Made by a program: the position numbers and the translations under genes. Below, one piece after another: positions 7,467 through 13,790 of a stretch of 16,152 nt of DNA. The DNA is from an uncultured Asticcacaulis sp. Lineage in GTDB: Bacteria > Pseudomonadota > Alphaproteobacteria > Caulobacterales > Caulobacteraceae. The stretch's first letter is position 1; each line of letters opens with the position of its first letter. The notes below the pieces were generated by a model. The model was given only the letters and a program-made list of their open reading frames with translations, was not told the origin of the DNA and did no database searches. Location of the stretch: the NCBI GenBank assembly GCA_946480525.1, contig CAMLLA010000041.1, positions 1 through 16,152 on the forward strand, given 5' to 3'.

Positions 7467-8174
7467 ATGTCTCAAAAGGGAGCGAAGGCACAAGGTAGCA
7501 TGGCGGGGACGACATCATATCTGACGCGTCATAGTAAGGCCCTGGCAGTTGTCGGGTCCCTTGCGCTGCATGTCGCTGTGGTTGTCATGCTGATCGTGCC
7601 ATCGTCCGGCGCGCTGACAGAGCTCGACACCCACATGGCGGGTGACGAGAACGTCGAAGGTATGGACGTGTCGCTGTTCGACACGGCGACCGAAGCCGCG
7701 ACGCCTGTCGACATGGCTGGGCAGTTCGCGCCGATGCTCGATACCACACCCGACGACGGCTGGACGCCGTCAGACACGCCGGAACCCTCGACGCAATCGC
7801 TGGCGGACCTTTTCAGTGAAGCCAGCGCGGCGCAACAGCCACAGGCGCAGACGGTCAGCCCCAGCAGCACCGAAGCGCTGGCCAGCGTCGACGGCCGCAA
7901 GAGCAAGACGATGAACGACCTGTGGAAGGCGATCGAGCCGTGCTGGCGCCGCGTCGCCGACAAGAAGACGGTGAGCGTCACCTTGAGCGTCAGCTTTTCA
8001 CCGCTGGGCAATTTATCGAAGGCGCCAGCGGTCGTACGTGACGCCAGTGTTAGCACAGGCGAACGCCGCCGAAGGTCGGAGGACCAAGCGATCAATGCTA
8101 TCAAGCAATGCGGTCCCTATCTGATGTCCTTCGGACAAAGTGACGTACACATCGCTTTTCCTTCGGGTAGGTAA
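7467..8174 (+). CDS. TonB/TolA-like single-pass periplasmic protein
   Basis: A 235-residue protein transcribed away from the T2SS operon. Residues 24-43 form one transmembrane helix (KALAVVGSLALHVAVVVMLI) holding Ser31 and His35 in the SxxxH spacing that TonB and TolA use to couple to ExbB-ExbD or TolQ-TolR. A low-complexity Asp/Pro/Ser/Thr/Gln-rich linker (about 50-145) follows. The C-terminal domain (148-235) has the TolA-like pattern AIEPCW...VSVTLSVSFSPLGNLSKAPAVV...AINAIKQCGPY, with Cys158 and Cys215 placed as the family disulfide. It therefore probably spans the periplasm from an energised inner-membrane complex towards the outer membrane. The ATG at 7467 is chosen; an ATG at 7500 with a weak AAGG is an alternative that keeps the helix. 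Its proximity suggests, but does not prove, a role with the T2SS. No tolQ/R or exbB/D is in the window. Confidence 0.75.
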   Translation: MSQKGAKAQGSMAGTTSYLTRHSKALAVVGSLALHVAVVVMLIVPSSGALTELDTHMAGDENVEGMDVSLFDTATEAATPVDMAGQFAPMLDTTPDDGWTPSDTPEPSTQSLADLFSEASAAQQPQAQTVSPSSTEALASVDGRKSKTMNDLWKAIEPCWRRVADKKTVSVTLSVSFSPLGNLSKAPAVVRDASVSTGERRRRSEDQAINAIKQCGPYLMSFGQSDVHIAFPSGR

Positions 8175-8225
8175 TCGAGCATTCTCATGAATGTTCATTT
8201 GGGTGTCTAATTCAAGAACTGGGAA

Positions 8226-8287
8226 ACTGTGTTTGGCGTCTGTATCGCTTTGGCCATGATCCCTGCGTTGCAGACGCCAAACACAGT
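8226..8287. repeat. Perfect 17-bp inverted repeat with 28-nt spacer
   Basis: ACTGTGTTTGGCGTCTG at 8226-8242 is exactly reverse-complemented at 8271-8287. There is no T tract after it, so it is not a classical terminator, although it lies 50 bp after the TolA-like gene and could form an RNA hairpin. A protein binding site or a mobile-element remnant are the other options. Confidence 0.85.
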
Positions 8288-8354
8288 CGTCCACGCCTAT
8301 TGTTGCGGGCTTTGCTATATTCACCGGAGAGGTAGAGGAAAGCGCTTAGTCTTC

Positions 8355-8556
8355 CAGGCGGGTCTGCGCGCTAGATTCCCGCGCGCCGCACTCGTCCCCG
8401 CCCCCTCGCCCGCAGGCTTTTTGCATCGAAAACGACGCGGAGAGCAATAACGACGCAGGCAAGCCGGCTAAGGCTTAGCCAACAAACAGCCGCGACGCAG
8501 AAAGACGCAATTTTGAGGTCAGTTTTCAGCACGTGGTGGTGCGCCGATCTGTTCAA
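8355..8556 (-). repeat. Long imperfect inverted repeat, left copy
   Basis: The reverse complement of about 8391-8516 aligns with 9370-9500 at roughly 80% identity by eye, with at most a one-base gap. Exact shared blocks include TGCGTCTTTCTGCGTCG, CGCGTCGTTTTCGAT and CAAAAAGCCTGCGGGCGAGG. Weaker similarity extends to about 8355 and 8556. Apart from this repeat nothing gene-like is seen here; it may be a dispersed intergenic repeat of the host group. Confidence 0.8.
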
Positions 8557-8599
8557 TTTCAAACTGCATTCCTTCCGAGAGGTGGGTAGGCCTCGGGAA

Positions 8600-8861
8600 C
8601 CGTATTACCTTTTCGAAAATCCCGATAATCGCCGTTTAAGGGCCAAAAATACGAAATATTTCAATAGTTTATGGATTCAGCATAGGTAAGGGCCGTTTTA
8701 TTACCCCGCCTTACCTTCACTAGCTGCGTTTCTTACCCTATTGAATTTATTGGGTAATTATTTTGAAAAGGTAATTATGAAACTGCCTTACCTGGTAAGA
8801 CAAAGGTAAGACGGAATTTGCTGGAAGTTGTGTGTAATTTCAATGAGGTAAGACCGGTAAG
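8600..8861. repeat. GGTAAG/CTTACC motif cluster (possible centromere, operator or second origin)
   Basis: Eight exact GGTAAG motifs in either orientation occur at 8685, 8710, 8732, 8787, 8794, 8805, 8847 and 8856, with GGTAAT/ATTACC near-copies at 8604, 8700, 8753 and 8770. Two face each other as the palindrome CTTACCTGGTAAG (8787-8799). Further copies lie at 9120 (GGTAAC) and 9170 (CTTACC). The stretch is AT-rich and has no convincing gene. The density suggests binding sites for a DNA-binding protein not recognised here. Confidence 0.6.
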
Positions 8862-9334
8862 GCGTTTCCCGCAAAGCCCCCGAGAAGATATAAGCATAGA
8901 CGTTGCGTCGTATGTGTCCGCTGATGGCCGCCTTTCGCGGCAGGGGTTAGATCGAGTAGCGGTCTGGCCGTGGACGTGGAGGATATCCACGAGGATGGAT
9001 TTGTTATTGATGCCCGCAGAAAACAGTGGGCTATGCGGGAAAACCCTAACATACCGAACACTGTTGTAATCATTAAGAATTTCTTTGAATTTCAACCTAA
9101 TATCAACCTAATCTTATGAGGTAACATTTTTGAACGATGTCAAAATTAATTAACCGGTATTATCAAAGCCTTACCGTATAATCGGAAGTTATATTAGGTT
9201 GCATTATGGTCGGGCCCGAACATCATAAACTATTGATTTATATATAAAAATAAGCTGATGTCGAACCGACAAAGGTCATGTTAGGATTTCGCCGATTGCC
9301 ATCCCGCAACACCGGTCATTACAGGCTCGCCCTG
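8862..9334. other. Non-coding AT-rich segment with short inverted and direct repeats
   Basis: No convincing gene is seen. Structures: CGTGGA (8975-8980) facing TCCACG (8986-8991), the right half containing a 7-of-9 match to a DnaA box (8983-8991); CAACCTAATAT at 9093-9103 with a direct copy CAACCTAAT at 9104-9112 and its reverse complement ATATTAGGTTG at 9191-9201. Nearby bases are strongly AT-rich. The arrangement resembles a regulatory or replication cis region. Confidence 0.4.
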
Positions 9335-9540
9335 TTCAATTCTGCATGCGCACCATGTGCGAAATTTAGCCTAAAAACTGCGTCTTTCTGCGTCGGGTCC
9401 GATTGTCAGCTAAGCCTTTGCAGGCCTGCCTGCGTTGTTTCCGTACCTCGCGTCGTTTTCGATACAAAAAGCCTGCGGGCGAGGGGCGGGGACGAGCACG
9501 CGGCGCCGGGTCTGGCGCTCGCAGCCGTAGGCCCCCTGCC
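9335..9540 (+). repeat. Long imperfect inverted repeat, right copy
   Basis: This is the partner of the copy at 8355-8556, in opposite orientation; the pair encloses about 0.8 kb holding the GGTAAG cluster. Best conserved between 9370 and 9500. The short open frames across both copies translate alike, which follows from DNA similarity and need not mean coding. Confidence 0.8.
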
Positions 9541-9608
9541 CTCTCGGGCTTCGGACATGACAGAGCAAGCACGGTAGTCGTGACACAAGCTGCGGTCCAA
9601 GCGGGGCG

Positions 9609-9843
9609 TTATCGGGCTGTGATGTCGATACCTACGACCTGGACACCTGGCATGACGGTAATGCCTTTGCCAAGGCCGTCAGGGCTGACAACGATGGGTG
9701 TTGTCATATCAACGAGCATCGGTGAAACACGGCCGGTGCCACCAAGCTGAAAACCTTCAGCAGACAGATACTTTCTGAGTCTCGGCAGACATCAGTGACC
9801 AATCTAAAGGTCACGAGATGTCTGCTTGCACTAATTTTGTCAC
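9609..9843 (-). pseudogene. Possible decayed small gene of unknown function
   Basis: On the minus strand a near-perfect GGAGGT (9848-9853) precedes a GTG at 9843, but that frame reads only VTKLVQADIS before a TGA. Further on, in another frame, a protein-like stretch runs from about 9780 to a TAA at 9609: LRKYLSAEGFQLGGTGRVSP, then a Val/Gly-rich part ending VQVVGIDITAR. The good ribosome site, the disrupted start and the plausible C terminus suggest a small gene broken by frameshift. Alternatively the 10-codon frame is a true leader peptide, since a hairpin (9785-9825) overlaps its end. I do not recognise the family. Confidence 0.3.
9785..9825. repeat. Imperfect hairpin near the origin
   Basis: GCAGACATC-A-GTGACC at 9785-9800 pairs with GGTCAC-GA-GATGTCTGC at 9809-9825, about 15 paired bases with a small internal bulge and an 8-nt loop. 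The left arm read on the minus strand contains GGTCACTGAT, the first part of the nearby iteron sequence in inverted orientation, so the initiator might touch it. Confidence 0.6.
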
Positions 9844-9948
9844 TCGTACCTCCGTTAAAGATACTAGTTAGTGATTTAAGTTAAGTAAGTTAAGCTCGAA
9901 AGGGCGGCTGAAAATATATAAAAAAACAAACATATAACTAATTATGCG

Positions 9949-10302
9949 GTCACTGATACCCCGCTATTTTGTCATTGATACCCCGTAACTCCGGTCATTG
10001 ATCCCCCGATGGTTTTGTCATCGTTACCCCGAAGGCTGTGGACGACCCGAACGCCTTTATCCACAGTCAATCGGGGTATTTTAGGAACCCGTCTCGTATC
10101 AAATGGTGGCCCTGACGGTCACTGATCCCCCGATGACCCGAAAACAGCCTTCTTTTTGGCTTTTTGAGCCATTACTGCCAGCGGATCATACCTTCAGTCA
10201 CTGATCCCCCGACTCAGATGGGACGAATCGGTCACCGTTCCCCCGTTAGTCAAGTCACAGTTCCCCCGATGATTTGAAGCTAAACTGTCACTGATCCCCG
10301 AC
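9949..10302 (+). repeat. Nine direct iterons, consensus GTCACTGATCCCCCGAT
   Basis: Copies start at 9949, 9971, 9994, 10017, 10118, 10197, 10231, 10254 and 10287, all in the same orientation. The first four are spaced 22-23 bp, about two helical turns; later spacing is wider and less regular (101, 79, 34, 23 and 33 bp). Variants change T/C within CACTGAT and the number of C in the CCCC run. A partial inverted copy (CGGGGTAT) lies at 10072-10079. They are the expected binding sites of the adjacent initiator and set copy number and incompatibility. Confidence 0.92.
10057..10065 (+). promoter_or_regulatory. DnaA box
   Basis: TTATCCACA is a perfect match to the consensus DnaA box and lies inside the iteron array. 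CTGTGGA at 10036-10042 mirrors TCCACAG at 10060-10066, giving a weaker inverted second site. Confidence 0.8.
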
Positions 10303-10334
10303 GCGAACAGGCTGTTAGTCGCAAACTGTTATGA

Positions 10335-11249
10335 TCAAAGGCCGTCCAGTTTCGCTGCACGGGCATCTTCGGCTGTTTGGCGCGCCAGCCGGTTCAACTC
10401 CTCTCGCACAGCGATGCGAGTTTCCATGTCGCGCTTTATGAAATGCACTGCCGGAGAGCCGTCATTTACCTTTGTCAGAGTCATCTCATACTCAGGTAGG
10501 CCATTCCTTGCTACGATGCGCTTCAGCAGATACATAAACTGTTTAAGCGGACTTTCGGAGCCCGTTTTCTCATGCAGGATGGAGACGCGGCACGTCCAGC
10601 CGTTCTCCTGGTCCCCGGCGTGCTTGCGTGCGGCGCGATACAGCGCCCGCTCCATGCCTCCAGTGAGCAGAAAGTAATCCTGGTGCATCGTCAGCAGGGA
10701 CCTGTCGGTGACAATGCCCTGATAGACCCAGTCTGAAAGAGTTATTGAGATTCCGCGTGGGGCTTCTGTTTCAGGATCGACCTCTAGTTGGAAAGCGTCG
10801 ATCCAGCCAAATTGCGCTTTGTCCTTCCTCTTCGGCGCCCGGATCGAGGTCTGGATTGTTGTAGATTCCAATCGCTGGAGTGCGGCGTGAAGCTCCTGAT
10901 AGGACTTTCCGCCGGTATCTCGTTTAATGGCTCGAAGCAGATCATACGATGTTGTGCGCAGCGTGCGCGGTAGGTCGTTGATCCCTTGCTCTTTCATGCG
11001 GTTGAGTTGGGAGGCAGCCCAGATCATGACATCTGCATCCCAAATCGTCGCAATGCCAAACTCTGCATTGCCAGAGACCTTGACCCATGTGTCCCCATCC
11101 GGGCTGGTATATTCGATAGGCTTCAGCCGCTTGCGCTTGGCGAGCGAAAAGAATGGACGTTCCATTATTTCTCGCTGGTCTTTCAGCGATAGGTCGCTGA
11201 TCAGCGGAATAAACAGATCAAACTGGTTCTCGGAAATCCTTCGTGACAT
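10335..11249 (-). CDS. repA: Plasmid replication initiator protein (RPA family)
   Basis: A 304-residue DNA-binding initiator that should bind the iterons just past its own 3' end. The N terminus (SENQFDLFIPLISDLSLKDQREIMERPFFSLAKRKRLKPIEY) and the block around WVKVSGNAEFGIATIWDADVMIWAASQL (55-82) fit the alphaproteobacterial replication initiator protein A group. Winged-helix signals are seen at about 95-134 (LRTTSYDLLRAIKR...SYQELHAALQRLESTTIQT) and in the C-terminal half (about 190-275), the two-winged-helix plan of iteron-binding initiators. It is the third gene of the parA operon, with the ATG only 3 bp after the stop of the RHH gene, so initiator supply is probably tied to partition-operon autoregulation. 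GC content is lower than in the T2SS genes. Confidence 0.92.
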   Translation of the reverse strand: MSRRISENQFDLFIPLISDLSLKDQREIMERPFFSLAKRKRLKPIEYTSPDGDTWVKVSGNAEFGIATIWDADVMIWAASQLNRMKEQGINDLPRTLRTTSYDLLRAIKRDTGGKSYQELHAALQRLESTTIQTSIRAPKRKDKAQFGWIDAFQLEVDPETEAPRGISITLSDWVYQGIVTDRSLLTMHQDYFLLTGGMERALYRAARKHAGDQENGWTCRVSILHEKTGSESPLKQFMYLLKRIVARNGLPEYEMTLTKVNDGSPAVHFIKRDMETRIAVREELNRLARQTAEDARAAKLDGL

Positions 11250-11252
11250 CCG

Positions 11253-11645
11253 TTAGCGCTTTCCGGGGCGCAACGGTGTTTCACCACGCGCAATTGCGGC
11301 TTCGAGTGCCATGACAGCCTGTTCAAAAACCTCGCCCAACACAAGCCCCTGAGCGTCTGCGAGTGCATAGAAACTGCGCAAAGCATCATCGGTGACCTTT
11401 AGGTTTAGTTGTCGATTGCGGCCGGTGCGATATCTGCGCTGCAGCAGGGGTTCCTGTGCAGCTTGGACTGGCGCGGGCGCCGCTTCAGGCTCCCGGCTGC
11501 TGAAGCCCCTGGCCTCGGCCACCTTACGAATAGTAGCCTTGTCTGGCTGGGATTGAGACGCCTTCGGTTTGGGAGTAAAGGCGGACAAGTCAAGATCGTT
11601 ATCGTCGTCAAAGATCGAAGCGCGAGAATTGTTGACCTCGGTCAT
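11253..11645 (-). CDS. Small RHH-type partition partner of ParA (ParB/ParG-like)
   Basis: A 130-residue basic/acidic patchwork protein between parA and repA. Residues 1-70 are Ser/Ala/Pro/Asp-rich and probably disordered. The C-terminal part has a ribbon-helix-helix pattern: strand RNRQLNLKV (77-84), helix TDDALRSFYALADAQ (85-99), and helix LGEVFEQAVMALEAAIARG (103-121). This plan is that of centromere-binding partners of small ParA proteins (type Ib partition), where the flexible N terminus stimulates the ATPase and the RHH binds DNA. The ATG at 11645 directly abuts the parA stop. It likely binds the repeat cluster upstream of parA and represses the operon; that target is inferred. Confidence 0.75.
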   Translation of the reverse strand: MTEVNNSRASIFDDDNDLDLSAFTPKPKASQSQPDKATIRKVAEARGFSSREPEAAPAPVQAAQEPLLQRRYRTGRNRQLNLKVTDDALRSFYALADAQGLVLGEVFEQAVMALEAAIARGETPLRPGKR

Positions 11646-12347
11646 TTACGCCACCTTCGTTGTTGAGGACGAGGTGGTTGCCCCCTGCCCTGCTTTCAGC
11701 AATTCCACGACCTCGGTCGTAAAGTCGCGTGCGTTCAGTATCGCTTTGTCGATGTTGCTGACCTGCTTCGGATCCAGCGTTTCTAACGTACCGCCGAAGC
11801 TGAACATAGCCTTGAAAGCTTCTCGTTCATGCATCTGCGTATTGAACAAATTTACTCCATGCTCCCGCAGCTGCTCATGAATGCTGGAAAGGGTTCGTGG
11901 CTTAATGATGGGATTTGTCCGAGTCAGAAGCACCGCGTGGGGGATCGGTCGGCGGGACTGGCGCTCGGTGTTCTTGATGAGCGATAGGGCTTTTGCAGCC
12001 TGCTTGGCGTCGAGCTGCGACCCTTGGGTGGGAACAACCACCAAATCAGACGCACCAATCGCATAAGCGACGGTCAGTGAAGCGGTTCCTTCACAGTCGA
12101 CTACCACAAAGGGCGCCTCAGATGACGCCTGTTCGATCCTGTCCAGAATGTTCTCTTGGTTCACTTCCGACATGATCGTGATATTCGCTGGGCAGCCAGC
12201 TAACCCAGCCCATGAAGCTATCGGCCTGTTTGGGTCAGCGTCAATGACAATGACCTTAACCTTGCGGGCCAATTGCGTGGACAACAGCGTAGCAGCGGTA
12301 GTTTTGCCTACACCACCCTTGGGGGAAATGAAGGAAATGACGGGCAT
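11646..12347 (-). CDS. parA: Partition ATPase ParA (type Ib size)
   Basis: A 233-residue P-loop ATPase for plasmid segregation. It has the deviant Walker A box KGGVGKTT at 10-17, Walker A' VIDADPNRPIASWA (about 34-47), Walker B FVVVDCEGT (about 80-88), and VVVPTQGSQLDA further on. No N-terminal helix-turn-helix is present, which separates it from P1/F-type ParA and fits the short type Ib class that leaves repression to its small partner. The ATG at 12347 follows a GGAGG with a 4-nt spacer. It is the first gene of the parA-RHH-repA operon, and the repeat-rich stretch at 12403-12516 lies just upstream. Confidence 0.95.
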   Translation of the reverse strand: MPVISFISPKGGVGKTTAATLLSTQLARKVKVIVIDADPNRPIASWAGLAGCPANITIMSEVNQENILDRIEQASSEAPFVVVDCEGTASLTVAYAIGASDLVVVPTQGSQLDAKQAAKALSLIKNTERQSRRPIPHAVLLTRTNPIIKPRTLSSIHEQLREHGVNLFNTQMHEREAFKAMFSFGGTLETLDPKQVSNIDKAILNARDFTTEVVELLKAGQGATTSSSTTKVA

Positions 12348-12402
12348 GAGGCCTCCAAAAGCTGTTAAAAATGGCCTTCCCGATTTGCGCAGGTGGCTAG
12401 CC

Positions 12403-12516
12403 GATAGCTACCAACTAGCCTAAGGATAGCTAACGAACGGTTAACCGATTTTCTAAAGCTATCTTATAGCCCGTCGAAAGCAAGCAGATAGCTTTCCGAT
12501 ATCTAGTTGGTAGCTA
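12403..12516. promoter_or_regulatory. Probable parA operator/centromere (GATAGCT repeats and 14-bp inverted repeat)
   Basis: GATAGCT occurs at 12403, 12425 and 12487 and inverted at 12457. The cluster is bracketed by TAGCTACCAACTAG (12405-12418) and its exact reverse complement CTAGTTGGTAGCTA (12503-12516). It starts about 55 bp upstream of the parA ATG and is AT-rich, with a TATAAG box readable on the minus strand. Such repeats upstream of type Ib par operons usually serve as both parS and operator. Confidence 0.7.
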
Positions 12517-12733
12517 GGGTGCCGGTGCGGGTTATACGGGAACAAGGCTATCGAGCGGTAAGTTAGGTGAAGTCAGTAATTTTATTTATCAAAACACTGA
12601 TTCCACAAGAGAATGTCTGTGACTTGGTAATCCAGTATCAGCGACTAAATCATGTCTACGAAGGCTGTCGGCAAGCATGGGCGGGGGAGGGCACCTTCTT
12701 AGTGCCTTTCTAGCTAGGATTTCCCACTCAATT

Positions 12734-12778
12734 CTAACATCATATTGAACACTAACATCATCAATGTTAGTGTTCAAT
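12734..12778. promoter_or_regulatory. Palindromic operator of the toxin-antitoxin pair
   Basis: ATTGAACACTAACAT at 12744-12758 is exactly mirrored by ATGTTAGTGTTCAAT at 12764-12778 around a 5-nt centre. CTAACATCAT occurs twice in direct orientation (12734-12743 and 12752-12761), adding a further half-site. The palindrome ends 26 bp before the first ATG, where a self-repressor would bind. The segment 12520-12733 before it shows no gene. Confidence 0.8.
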
Positions 12779-12803
12779 TTTGAAGTTATCGTTGGAGACG
12801 TGC

Positions 12804-13790
12804 ATGAATGGGGCGGAGCTGAAGGAAGGGGTCGAGGCATACATTTCGAAAACCCTTCATACCGATATACGACTGGAGCCCTTGTCGGATACCGGCAGCC
12901 TGCCGGCCTACCTCACCCACAGCTATGATCTCTATAGGGCGAAGCTGAACAACCGCGCGCTCATCTTCATGATCAAGACGGCAGAGGGTGGCACGCCGGC
13001 GGAATGGGCAAAACACCTGTCATCTGTCAGTGCCAAGACACACGACCCAACCGTCTTTGTCGCGGAAGCGATCTCACCACACAACCGGTCACGATTGATC
13101 AATCGGGCCGTTCCCTTTGTCATACCAGGAAACCAACTTTACCTTCCCGATTTCGCCCTCGATTTAAGAGAATACTATCTTGGTGCCCGGTCCAAATCAA
13201 AGGAGGCTTTGGCGCCCGTTGCTCAGGCCGTCCTGTTCTATCATCTCCTTGGCTTTGCCACCAAGGACGAGACGGCCACGCAAATGGCCGAGCGGCTGGG
13301 ATACACCGCGATGTCTATTGGTCGGGCCTTCGACGAACTTGCAGCGGCCAATCTCGCCACGGCGCGAAAATCCGGGCGGGAACGTCATCTCCGCTATGAG
13401 ATGGACAAGCAGGCGATTTTTGACGCGGCCAAATCCCTGCTCCGAACGCCCGTTCGTTCAAAACGCTATGTTGGTCGAGACCTTGACGGCCTGAATCTCA
13501 AACTGGCGGGTGAGGCAGGCCTCTCTCGCTTGAGCAGTCTCGGTTATTCCGATTTCCCGATCTACGCGACCACGGCAGCAAGGTGGAAAGACATTCAAGG
13601 CCGCTACGATATACCGGAAGTCGGCGAAGACGAGGCTATGAATGAGCTGGAAATATGGTCGTACGATCCGGCGGTGCTGTCGAAATCCTGGACCGTGGAT
13701 CCACTTTCCCTCTATGCTCAGTTTTGGAATCATCCAGATGAGCGTGTCGCAATGGCCGCCGAGGATATCCTGGGAACTGTCAATTGGTAG
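12804..13790 (+). CDS. Winged-helix regulator, likely antitoxin of an AbiE-like pair
   Basis: A 328-residue protein. The N-terminal part (1-125) has strands and helices with FMIKTAEGGTPAEWAKHL and VPFVIPGNQLYLPDFALDLREYY, not recognised as a named domain. Residues about 137-212 form a MarR-like winged helix (AQAVLFYHLLGFATKDETAT, AERLGYTAMSIGRAFDELAA, then a basic wing GRERHLRYEM). The C-terminal part (220-328) has LAGEAGLSRLSSL...IYATTAARWKDI, a pattern seen near AbiEi-type antitoxins. The ATG at 12804 has GGAG 6 nt upstream; an in-frame TTG at 12780 abuts the palindrome and was rejected. It overlaps the nucleotidyltransferase gene by 7 bp. I infer an antitoxin/repressor acting on the upstream palindrome; a plain MarR-like regulator is the alternative. 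Confidence 0.7.
   Translation: MNGAELKEGVEAYISKTLHTDIRLEPLSDTGSLPAYLTHSYDLYRAKLNNRALIFMIKTAEGGTPAEWAKHLSSVSAKTHDPTVFVAEAISPHNRSRLINRAVPFVIPGNQLYLPDFALDLREYYLGARSKSKEALAPVAQAVLFYHLLGFATKDETATQMAERLGYTAMSIGRAFDELAAANLATARKSGRERHLRYEMDKQAIFDAAKSLLRTPVRSKRYVGRDLDGLNLKLAGEAGLSRLSSLGYSDFPIYATTAARWKDIQGRYDIPEVGEDEAMNELEIWSYDPAVLSKSWTVDPLSLYAQFWNHPDERVAMAAEDILGTVNW

Larger units (their letters stand above)
9870..10302. other. Plasmid replication origin (oriV) region
   Basis: The stretch lies just beyond the 3' end of the replication initiator gene. It combines TTAAG-type direct repeats at 9877-9895, an AT-rich segment at 9912-9946 suited to strand opening, nine iterons (9949-10302), and a perfect DnaA box. 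This is the standard build of an iteron-controlled origin of theta replication. No gene is seen between the decayed frame ending at 9843 and the initiator stop at 10335. Confidence 0.85.

Noticed and set aside
8226..8287. Integron attC site or XerC/XerD dif site
   Set aside because: The arms lack the GTTRRRY/RYYYAAC core of attC, and the spacer does not resemble a dif sequence.
8371..9577. Short open frames within both long inverted repeats that translate alike
   Set aside because: Similarity is explained by the DNA repeat; composition is Arg/Ala-rich, no good ribosome site, and the similarity is not limited to one frame.
9949..10302. CRISPR array
   Set aside because: The repeats are about 17 bp, imperfect, irregularly spaced, and lie next to a replication initiator with a DnaA box, so they are iterons.
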